DNA of 64,000 nucleotides, taken from positions 16,709,094 to 16,773,093 of the forward strand of contig NC_092563.1 in the NCBI RefSeq assembly GCF_037975245.1, in the 5' to 3' direction. The stretch is from Apostichopus japonicus (Eukaryota; Echinodermata; Holothuroidea; Aspidochirotida; Stichopodidae). Under the pieces are notes generated by a model that did not search any database, was not told where the DNA came from, and saw only the letters and a list, made by a program, of their open reading frames with translations. Shown here piece by piece: positions 39,601 to 51,600 of the stretch (the stretch's first letter is position 1; the number at the start of each line of letters is the position of its first letter). Made by a program: the position numbers and the translations under genes.

Positions 39601-42600
39601 CCCGACCCCAGAATACCGATCATCAGAGGATGAGCTATCGGCAAAGGACGACAGCGATACCAAGTCGGAAGATGCAGCTGAGAAGAAAGAGGATGCTGTT
39701 GCACCAGTCAAGGTTGCCTTGAAGCCGATGGGTGGCAAAGTACCCCTCACACCAAACATTATGGCTGATTTGAAAGCCAAACAAGCTAAGAGAAAGAGCA
39801 AGGTAAAATTTATCAGCAAAAATAATTGCGCAAGTGTAAATAATATTTACCGTTTGGTATTTAATTTTGCTGTGTTTCAACATTTGTTTGGCTGAATAAG
39901 GGGAATGGGAGAGGTTTGATGGACACAGGATCTAAACTTTCTTCAGCCTCTGAATGTCAGACCCTCTTACTTTTACACAAATTTTCTTTGTATAACAAAT
40001 GTGGAGGGGGGGGGGGTCGGGGGAGAGAAGGGGGATGAGGAGATAATCCCATATGTTTTTCATTCAATGATATTTCATTATTGAAATGTTTGTTCCAGAT
40101 AATTTTGGCTGTTACAAAAAGTTTGAAATGATGTTAATGATTAGCAAACCACAGCTGCTTGGAAAAAAAGCAGCCCGGCAGATTTGCCAGAGAAATAACA
40201 AACAAGATTTGAAGATGTTTACTTCAAATTCAGTTATTGATTGTTGATGTCATTATCAATTTAACCTTTAAATTAGCAGTGCTGGCCTTTTAACGTTTTT
40301 TTAATAAGGTGTGCTTTTATAGTATCTGGATTATTTCAAATGGTAAAGCATGTTACTCTTTATATGATATCGATGTAAATAAATATAATTATTTGGTTAG
40401 GTTTGCATCATGGATTCTTTGTTGCTCAATTGAATGACTTAGTTTTCCCATCTGAAAATGTCTTCCAAGTGTAGATTGGATAGGCACCAAATGTGAAAAG
40501 TAAGTTATAAGCCATTTTGGGTGCTAAATAGCATCTCGAAAGATAACTGTGTAAAAGGTCAGTCCAGTCTAATACGCATTTCCATTATGTAGCTTTAATA
40601 ATTATGAATGAATTAGAGTCCTCTTTTTAATTAATAATTTAGCATGATCAGACAAATTTGATGTGTTGTCATGACATCCAGTGAAAGAAAATGTGCATTA
40701 ATTAAATTGTTATATTTATGTTCTTGCATCATTTTTCAAAACACATCATGAAAGACAATGAATGAATTTAGATTTGTTGTTGTTATAAAAATCTCTTTCT
40801 AAAAGTTTTTGTTGCTGCAACTGTGTCTTTGAAAGTTGGATATTAGACCTATCTGAAAATGTGTTATATTTTTGGCATTTATTCAATTTGGTTAGGAGGT
40901 AGTGGAGCCACCGGCAGTTGCAGTAAACGGAGAGGCAGCAGATACTCCGAAGAAGAATGACAAACCCCCTCCTCCGGTCAAACCAGCTTCTCAGAAAGTG
41001 GAGGAAACTGTCAAAGCCGCCCCAGAGGAGGTCAAACAACCAGAGCCAGTCGAAGAACCACCAAAGAAAGTGGAGAAAGAAGAAGAAGAAGAGCAAGTTG
41101 ACGAAGAAGAAGAAAAGGAAGAAGAAGTATCATCTCCTGACGACGATGCAGTTGCAGAGAAACCACCCAGTCCAAAGAAGACACCCCCAGGCGGTCTTCT
41201 CGTCCTTCCACCGAGTCCCACGAAGAGCAACGGATCGGCCAGAGGCAGCATCAAGTCGGAGACATCTGAGGGAGACAAGGAAGAAAGTGAGACTAGTGTT
41301 TTGAAATCTGAAAAAGTAAAGCAAGCAGAGCCATCGCCAACGTTGCATGAAACGCTTGAAAAACCAAGCTCCCCTGCTGCTGCTGCTGCGGCTGCTGCAA
41401 GTGCTGAGGAGGAAGAAAAGCCTCGGGCAGAGGATATTCCTTTTCCTGAGGTTTTTACTCCGAAGCAAGAAAATTTGCCAGCTGAGCAAACATCATCTTT
41501 GCAATCATCTGATAATTCACTCATACAAGAGGCAGGAGCATCAAGCCCTGTAAAGTCCTCACCACCTACCCCAGCACTTTCCAGCACAGACACGACTTCA
41601 CCCATTGAAAGGGAACCATCAGTGAAGCCAAGTTCCCCTAGAAAGACATCTGTACCTTCACCAATTCAGCAGAAGCCATCGGTGAAGCAGCCTTCCCCAA
41701 CCAAGCCCTCATCTCCCAAAAAGCTTCCTTCTCCGGTACCTAGTTTGGAATCAGAGAAATCACCGTCTTCTCCTACTAAGAGCATGAACCCTCTCTTCAT
41801 CCCAAAGAAGAGTAACTCGGTCCAAGAGAGAACCTCCAAGGAACCATCCACATCGCCTAAGAAGAGTGCCTCTATTGGTGCGAGACCGACTAATCAAACT
41901 GCAGTGGAGGAAAGTCCAAAAGTGGAGGTGAAAGTCGAATCCAAGGCTGCAGCTCCTGCCCTTGCCACCGACAATGACAAGGTCAATGTGAATGGCGACG
42001 TCAAGCATGCACCGAAAGAGATTGGCAATGATGACAAAAAGGCCCGAGAAGAACCCGAGAGCGGAACCAACGGGGAGCAGAAGCAGGAGGAAGATGCGAC
42101 CAAAACTGACGATAAGAAGGATGAAAACGGTGACCAAGTTCCCAAGAGAAACAGCAGCATCATAGACAGGATGAAGAGCTTTGAGACTAAGGAGAATCAA
42201 GAGACAGGAATGTCGATCGCAGAGAAGAGAAAAAGCTTTGAGAAGAAAGATCGCCCACCTACAGCCTCACCCAGACCATTGTCAATTACTCCAGGTCCAA
42301 AACCTGCACCTCGTCCAAAACCCCAAGTAGCTAAGAGACCTGTGTCATCAGACAAGACAGGTCAGTAGTCCTTTTAATATCTTGGTCCGCAAACTACAAA
42401 GTTTGATGCCAAAAAAAAGATTACGTGGGTTGCAGAATTTTTCCATATGTCGGAAACTGTATACACAGTTTGTGGGAGCTTACAGGCCCTTATTGATGAA
42501 GATTTTTTTAACATGAAAAGTTCATCGTCCAAAGATTAACTGTCCTACTTTTCTGAACATTAATTATGTGGTTGGGGGTCTGATAGGTTGGTTCGCATGG

Positions 42601-45600
42601 AAGACTGCCGGTTTGTGAGCCTAATAATTTGTTGACTGCTACTTTAGAGAGCTTTGATGGAAGGCTTATTTATGAAATTTGTTGATAGATATGATGGGAT
42701 TTTCTTTGCCTCAATTGATATACAAGGGGAGAGGTTTGTGGGTTCTATTTGCCAGGTTTTACAATTTTCAAGTATCACCCGATTATCTGAAACAATGATG
42801 GTTTCTATCGATCCTAAGTTTTGCACTTCTTGCACGAGTAACTAGCTAATCACATGCTGCACCTAACACTCTCAAGAATACAAGTAGAAACATTGTTTTA
42901 AAGACACTTGTGTGTCATCTTTATAAGTCGGTGAGGTGTTTGTTTGTCAACAGAATGACATGGACATCACAAGATTACATTAGAAATTATAAAAAACATC
43001 AGATTCCTGTCTGTCAAACAATTTTTAAGTGGAATGTTGAGTCTGGAAATAGTATAATATGAAGCAGAGGTACTATAAACCTGATGTATAACGAAAGGGT
43101 AACAGTTGTTTTTAATTCTCATAAAGGTGGCGACTTCTTTAAAAAAAAAATAAAATAAAAAAAATTCAGCATAAAGCTTTTTTTCTATATGATGCTACTG
43201 TAAACAAAAGCTTTTTGTTCGAGTTCTGTTGCTTATTTATGTCTTGATCCTGTGTTCCTTAACCAAAGTCCTTTATTTGATATTATCTATTGTGTTCATA
43301 CATGAGGTCAGTAGAAGAGGGTACAGCATGGACGAAACCACAAACAAGATAAAAAATAGTTTGTATATGGACGTGTAGGATGTAACCTAGGATTGCAGTC
43401 AAACGGTTTTCGACCTACTGTACGTTTTCTGGGGGATTCTTTGAGCCACAATTAAAACAAATTGATTTTAAAATTTCAGTAACAGTTCCTGAGTAAGGAA
43501 TTGGTGAGAGAGGGGTGTGGTGGAAGGGTGGTTGGAGGGGTGATGGTGGGGTGAGGGGTTGGGGTGAAACCAAGTTATATTTTAGAAAATTAGCATGACA
43601 CACTGTGGATGTCGCATCTTCTTGAATCACCCAACTTTGAATATATAACCTATAAGCTAACCTGTGTGCTACTAAATGAAGTGGTGTTAGGTTTTGATGG
43701 GTCATGTTCTGTTTCTCCACAAAAGTTTTATATTTTTCATTAACTTTACATATGTAAATATCTAACCTGTGTTTGCATTTCAGCATCACCAGTCCAGTCA
43801 CCACCGGGCTCCATTACGAAAAAGGCTCCACCAGGTATGTTCTGTCTATATGCATATTCAAATGTTTGCATATTCAAATATTTGCATATTCAAATGTTTG
43901 CATATTCAAATAATTTGCATATTTAAATTAATATTGTTGTTCAACAAGATGATTGTTAATATTAAAAAAATCAAAAGAAATCCTGGTTGGGTATGGGGTG
44001 AATCTGATCGTTTCAGAAATTACAAAGTTTGTTTATGTATGGTCTCAATAATTTTGTAAAAGTGTTGAAACGTATATGGGATTGAACGAGTCTGGAAGTT
44101 CGAAGCCATGGTGAATCGGCAGTTATTTAAGACTCGGAGCCACTTAATTACCAACAATGGTGCCATTTCATAAGTAGGGAAAATGCAAAGGACCCATGGT
44201 TTATAATTTTTACTCTTAACATCTTCTTATGTTTTAGAAACAACTTCTTGGAAGTTTTTGTTCTTAAGCTGCCAGGATAGAAATGGGAAGAAGTTGTGGT
44301 GGGCTAGGGGAGAGAGGTGGGGGAGGGGTTGGTAGGTTGGTAAGAAATGACTTTCCATTGATGGTTTCCGCAGTACTTACGACCAGTGCTCTGGCCGAGT
44401 GAATAAAGGCCGTGGCATTTGAAGCAATGAGACTTAGCAATCGAGAGGTTCGGGGTTCCATACCCGGCTAGGTCATAGTATGGTTGTTTTTTCATCCAAA
44501 GAGCAATCTACGGTTTTCTCATCTGGCAATGACTCTCCGAATTGAAAGATTCCAAATTTGAGTTAAAATATTGCATTGGAAGCCATACCACATGTAAGTT
44601 GTAATCCATAAGCCCTTGCCGGTTTCTCCCACATTTGTGGTCGCTTAAGCGTTGTAAAAATACCTTCTGATTAATATGATTATAGTTATTATTAAATACT
44701 CTGGTTTTCACAATCCTGTCACCCTTTGAAATTGAAAAAGAGCATACGGAATGTACCGCTTGAATAATATTCGAGATTTAACCGAGCACATTCCTTGACC
44801 AATAGAGTTAATATTTTCTTTCAGGAGAAGTCAAAAGTTCTATCTTTGGATGTAAATGTGTGCTTGTCTCCGTTCTGTGGTTAATGTTGTTATACTTATA
44901 TGCTGAATGTGCATGAAAACTAGCAATCCGTAGCTGCTTTTATCCTCTCAAAAAGAAAACAACAAAGTTCATATGGTCACCAAAAAATTGATCTTCCCAC
45001 ATTTGCCAAATTTCACAATTTCAATTTCTTGAAATTGAAAGTACAAATTTGTGTGTGTACAGCTATAAAAAGGAGAGCATGTGTTTTTTTTACTCAAGAA
45101 GTAGAGCATGTATTATAATGCATGCCCATGAATGTTTCACTAAAGTAAACGTGACTAGAGCGTAGAAGAGACTTATGTGAAGTTTCGTCACAGGTGAACA
45201 GCGCAGAGGGAGTCTTTATTTGCTTTAGATACCTTGTTTTTTGAAGACATTTGAAAGCTTTCTAGTGTACTAAAGTATTTACAAAGTGGCTACAGATAAC
45301 TTCCAGTCGATAGCTACCATTTCAAGACTTTCTTCCTATTCATTTCTTTTTGGAGATTAGATTAGAGAATTTGTACCATCGATGGAAAACTTGCGCTGTA
45401 GGTGGTACAATGGGAAAGGTCATAGGAGCCGTAGGTGACCATTTTTAAGACATTTTGGCATACCTGGAGGCAGTGCGTTTTAAATGTTAAAACAAAAAAT
45501 CCTCTTTTTTCTTCCTCAGAATAATCAATTGAGCAGAACATTGTTGATTCGTCAAGGTAGAAGGACCATAATTTGGTTATCTGCGCTCTATTCCGATAAC

Positions 45601-48600
45601 AAATGTCCTCATTTGGTCCATTCCGTCATCCCTCATGAATAATAATTACGTTTTTGTCTGTCATTAATTGTCATCCAAAACATTCCAATATCTGCGCCTT
45701 TACCGTTTATACCAAAAGTGATCCTCCACCTTTCATGCTAATCTCAAAGGATACAGAGAAAATTTGTAAAAAATCATTCATTTTTCATTTGGATGTGTCT
45801 CAAAGATACACTGTCATAGGAGAGAATGACAATTGAAAATTAAAAATATTTTTTATACCTTTTGTCTACTCCTCTCTGCATATATATAAACAAAATTTCT
45901 TTTGGAGAAAACATTTTCAATGCGTTGTTGTGTGTTCTGATAGTGTGTGGCAGTATATAGAAAAATAAAGCAAACAAGTATTATAAGGTAGCAGGAGAAA
46001 ACTCTACTAACATCTAATACTAACTTTGCTGCTTGACATCTGTATCGTCCGTCTTAATGTGTCCAACAAGTTTGCACAAGAGAAATAACAATCAGCATAC
46101 AAAATTTCCTATAACTGCTCTGTCCATAAGTAAATTAGCCTTTGAAAGGGTATTCCAATTTCACATAACAAACTTTCTGTGTGTAGGAGTTTGGTATATT
46201 GAAGTCAGTCGAATTGTGTGGCTCTGGAGGGCCAAAATGGATATCAATACAAAATGGTTATTAATATGTTGATATTAATGGAACATTTTCTGTTGTGGGA
46301 CTGGACTAGTGCATAAGAAAAGAAAATGTCACACACAATGAACATAGGCTTTTAAGCGAAGTCAAGAAATGCGTAAAAAGCAAGGGTAAACTGGTAAAAT
46401 GTTTTGTGAATAGTTCTACATATTTCATTTAAAAGTATGTTCAGGATTTTTAGATTACATGACTGACAAAAGAACAGACATAACATAATAACCATTTACA
46501 TGCAAGAAAGGAACAGACATATAAACAATATAGCCAACTTTAAAAGGGTAAAAAGGAACAGACATAAGAAATAACCAACATTCAAAGGCTAAGAAAAGAA
46601 CAGACATAAGAAAATAACCAACAGTCAAAGGCTAACAAAGGAACAGACATTAGAAAATAACCAACTTGAAAAGGCTAACAAAGGAACAGACATAAGAAAA
46701 TAACCAACATTCAAAGGCTAAGAAAAGAAACAGACAAAAGAAAATAACCAACTGTAAAAGACTAGCAAAGGAACAGACATAAGAAAATAACCAACATTCA
46801 AAGGCTAAGAAAAGAAACAGACATAAGAATATAACCAACTCTAAAAGGCTAAGGAAGGAACAGACATAAGAAAATAACCAAATTTAAAAGGCTAACAATC
46901 GAACAGCCATAAGAATATAACCAACTTTAAAAGGCTAACGAAGGAACAGACATAACATAATAACCAACCTTGACATGACCAATGAAGGAACAGACAGCAG
47001 CCAAGTGAAATAATATTTTAATGTTGAGTACCTCTATGTATGTCACTCACCTGTCACACCTCAAAGCACCTGTCACACCTCCAAGCACTTGTAGTAGTGA
47101 CAGTTGAAAAGTTCAGAGTGTTTAATAGAAACAGGATTTCCATACTACTATATGTTACTATATGTGTCCTGCTCATACCTTACATAATAACTAACACCCA
47201 TCACAGAAGTTTTGTGAAAATAGAATAATCTGTGGACCTGTGATGAATACTGAATTAGTTGAGAGGTTGTAAGACATAATCCTACCTTGTAATTGGGTCA
47301 TGCAACAGCCCACACTCCATAAATTAGCATATTAATAGTCCATTAATCAAATTCATCATCTTGCATATGTATCATGAAAAAGTGTGTCAGTTTCCATTTA
47401 GATATGAATGTAAATCCAGTAATAATCATTTTTATTTTATGTGCCCTTAACATTTAATTACTTCAATTTTAACTTGGAGAAAATTCAACGCACTACCCAG
47501 AAAACTAATCGGGAATAAAGCCAGAATCCATTCTTAAACCAGTTTGCTCATGTTCCTTGCAAACCTACTTATATCCTTCATTTGCATGTAGACAGTGGTT
47601 CAACCCGCTACAAAAAACATTGTACAAAAACTTTCAGATTTTAAATGATATATACTTGCAACTATAGTGCTGATGTATAATCTTAAAGTTGTCTTTTGAG
47701 CCCAAATTTAGTCCTTTTTTCCCCTCCTTGAGTTATCAAATTTCTGTCATGTTGTCTACTGCAAAGCTGTGTAAATGTTGTTTATTGGACAACAGCATCA
47801 CCAGTATTCAATTAATAGTTTTTGCCTGTCTTCAAGAGTTTCTTGACCGCTTGATTTATATACCAAAAAAAAAAAAAAAATAGTATAGCTTTAATAGCAG
47901 CTGGAAAGGAAATAATAATAAAATTAAAAACCTTCTGAGAAAAGTGCTGTTCTGTTTGAGAGTTTAGAATTTAAATGTGCCTTTCATCATTCAACAGTGT
48001 GCTGTATTGCTATATAATCTTTCTAGTTTCAACAAAAAAATTTAAAAAAAAACAGAAGAAGGAGATGTTCTGGATATTGGTAAAATGTTTTTCTTGGTAA
48101 AGGTTGTTTTTCTGCTTTAGGCTCAGTTCCTCTTAGAATAGACCTGCGGATTAAAAATCGAACATGTTTCATTATAATTTACTAGCCTAGCATTGTTGAC
48201 ATACTTCCTGTACTCCTTGACCCTTCGCTCCCTCTCTCCTCTCCCCTGCCCCCTCCCTCTCCCCTGCCCCTTCCCTCTCCCCTGCCCCTTCCCTCTCCCC
48301 TGCCCCTTCCCTCTCCCCTGCCCCTTCCCTCTCCCCTGCCCCTTCCCTCTCCCCTGCCACATTCCCTCTCCCCTTCCCTCTCCCCTGCCCCTTCCCTCTC
48401 CCCTGCCCCTTCCCTCTCCCCTGCCCCTTTCCTCTCTCCTGCCCCTTCCCTCTCCCCTGCCACATTCCCCCCCCCCGCCCCTTCCCTCTCTCCTGCCACC
48501 TTCCCTCTCCCCTGCCACATTCCCTCTCCCCTTCCCTCTCCCCTGCCCCTTCCCTCTCCCCTGCCCCTTTCCTCTCTCCTGCCACATTCCCTCTCCCCTT

Positions 48601-51600
48601 CCCTCTCCCCTGCCCCTTCCCTCTCCCCTGCCCCTTCCCTCTCCCCTGCCCCTTCCCTCTCCCCTGCCACATTCCCTCTCCCCTTCCCTCTCCCCTGCCC
48701 CTTCCCTCTCTCCTGCCACCTTCCCTCTCCCCTGCCACATTCCCTCTCCCCTTCCCTCTCCCCTGCCCCTTCCCTCTCCCCTGCCCCTTCCCTCTCCCCT
48801 GCCCCTTCCCTCTCCCCTGCCACATTCCCTCTCCCCTTCCCTCTCCCCTGCCCCTTCCCTCTCCCCTGCCCCTTTCCTCTCTCCTGCCCCTTCCCTCTCC
48901 CCTGCCACATTCCCTCTCCCCTGCCACATTCCCTCTCCCTGCCACATTCCCTCTCCCCTGCCCCTTCCCTCTCTCCTGCCACCTTCCCTCTCCCCTGCCC
49001 CTTCCCTCTCCCCTGCCCCTTCCCTCTCTCCTGCCCCTTCCCTCTCCCCTGCCACATTCCCTCTCCCCTGCCCCTTCCCTCTCCCCTGCCCCTTCCCTCT
49101 CCCCTGCCCCTTCCCTCTCCCCTGCCACATTCCCTCTCCCCTTCCCTCTCCCCTGCCCCTTCCCTCTCCCCTGCCCCTTCCCTCTCCCCTGCCCCTTTCC
49201 TCTCTCCTGCCCCTTCCCTCTCCCCTGCCACATTCCCCCCCCCCGCCCCTTCCCTCTCTCCTGCCACCTTCCCTCTCCCCTGCCACATTCCCTCTCCCCT
49301 TCCCTCTCCCCTGCCCCTTCCCTCTCCCCTGCCCCTTTCCTCTCTCCTGCCACATTCCCTCTCCCCTTCCCTCTCCCCTGCCCCTTCCCTCTCCCCTGCC
49401 CCTTCCCTCTCCCCTGCCCCTTCCCTCTCCCCTGCCACATTCCCTCTCCCCTTCCCTCTCCCCTGCCCCTTCCCTCTCTCCTGCCACCTTCCCTCTCCCC
49501 TGCCACATTCCCTCTCCCCTTCCCTCTCCCCTGCCCCTTCCCTCTCCCCTGCCCCTTCCCTCTCCCCTGCCCCTTCCCTCTCCCCTGCCACATTCCCTCT
49601 CCCCTTCCCTCTCCCCTGCCCCTTCCCTCTCCCCTGCCCCTTTCCTCTCTCCTGCCCCTTCCCTCTCCCCTGCCACATTCCCTCTCCCCTGCCACATTCC
49701 CTCTCCCTGCCACATTCCCTCTCCCCTGCCCCTTCCCTCTCTCCTGCCACCTTCCCTCTCCCCTGCCCCTTCCCTCTCCCCTGCCCCTTCCCTCTCTCCT
49801 GCCCCTTCCCTCTCCCCTGCCACATTCCCTCTCCCCTGCCCCTTCCCTCTCCCCTGCCCCTTCCCTCTCTCCTGCCACCTTCCCTCTCCCCTGCCCCTTC
49901 CCTCTCCCCTGCCCCTTACCTCTCTCCTGCCACCTTCCGTTTCCCCTGCCCCTTCCCTCTCTCCTGCCACCTTCCCTCTCCCCTGCCACATTCCCTCTCC
50001 CCTGCCCCTCCCCTCTCCCCTGCCACATTCCCTCTCCCCTGCCCCTGCCCCTTCCCTCTCCCCTTCCCCTTCCCTCTCCCCTGGCCCTTCCCTCTCCCCT
50101 GCCCCTTCCCTCTCCCCTGCCCCTTCCCTCTCCCCTGCCCCTTTCCTCTCCCCTGCCACATTCCCTCTCCCCTTCCCTCTCCCCTGCCCCTTCCCTCTCT
50201 CCTGCCACCTTCCCTCTCCCCTGCCACATTCCCTCTCCCCTTCCCTCTCCCCTGCCCCTTCCCTCTCTCCTGCCACCTTCCCTCTCCCCTGCCACATTCC
50301 CTCTCCCCTTCCCTCTCCCCTGCCCCTTCCCTCTCCCCTGCCCCTTCCCTCTCCCCTGCCCCTTCCCTCTCCCCTGCCACATTCCCTCTCCCCTTCCCTC
50401 TCCCCTGCCCCTTCCCTCTCCCCTGCCCCTTTCCTCTCTCCTGCCCCTTCCCTCTCCCCTGCCACATTCCCTCTCCCCTGCCACATTCCCTCTCCCTGCC
50501 ACATTCCCTCTCCCCTGCCCCTTCCCTCTCTCCTGCCACCTTCCCTCTCCCCTGCCCCTTCCCTCTCCCCTGCCCCTTCCCTCTCTCCTGCCCCTTCCCT
50601 CTCCCCTGCCACATTCCCTCTCCCCTGCCCCTTCCCTCTCCCCTGCCCCTTCCCTCTCTCCTGCCACCTTCCCTCTCCCCTGCCCCTTCCCTCTCCCCTG
50701 CCCCTTACCTCTCTCCTGCCACCTTCCGTTTCCCCTGCCCCTTCCCTCTCTCCTGCCACCTTCCCTCTCCCCTGCCACATTCCCTCTCCCCTGCCCCTCC
50801 CCTCTCCCCTGCCACATTCCCTCTCCCCTGCCCCTGCCCCTTCCCTCTCCCCTTCCCCTTCCCTCTCCCCTGGCCCTTCCCTCTCCCCTGCCCCTTCCCT
50901 CTCCCCTGCCCCTTCCCTCTCCCCTGCCCCTTTCCTCTCTCCTGGCCCTTCCCTCTCCCCTGCCACATTCCCTCTCCCCTGCCATATTCCCTCTCCCCTG
51001 GCCCTTCCCTCTCCCCTGCCCCTTCCCTCTCCCCTGCCCCTTCCCTCTCCCCTGCCCCTTTCCTCTCTCCTGCCCCTTTCCTCTCTCCTGCCCCTTCCCT
51101 CTCCCCTGCCACATTCCCTCTCCCCTTCCCTCTCCCCTGCCCCTTCCCTCTCCCCTGCCCCTTCCCTCTCCCCTGCCCCTTCCCTCTCTCCTGCCCCTTC
51201 CCTCTCTCCTGCCTTTTCCCTCTCCCCTGCCCCTTCCCTCTCCCCTGCCCCTTCCCTCTCCCCTGCCCCTTCCCTCTCCCCTGCCCCTTCCCTCTCTCCT
51301 GCCCCTTCCCTCTCCCCTGCCCCTTCCCTCTCCCCTGCCACATTCCCTCTCCCCTTCCCTCTCCCCTGCCCCTTCCCTCTCTCCTGCCACCTTCCCTCTC
51401 CCCTGCCACATTCCCTCTCCCCTTCCCTCTCCCCTGCCCCTTCCCTCTCCCCTGCCCCTTCCCTCTCCCCTGCCCCTTCCCTCTCCCCTGCCACATTCCC
51501 TCTCCCCTTCCCTCTCCCCTGCCCCTTCCCTCTCCCCTGCCCCTTTCCTCTCTCCTGCCCCTTCCCTCTCCCCTGCCACATTCCCTCTCCCCTGCCACAT

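Noticed and set aside
40991-41605. Minus-strand 204-codon frame opposite exon 23
   Set aside because: Antisense shadow of a low-complexity coding exon; composition mirrors the plus-strand Pro/Ser/Lys codons.
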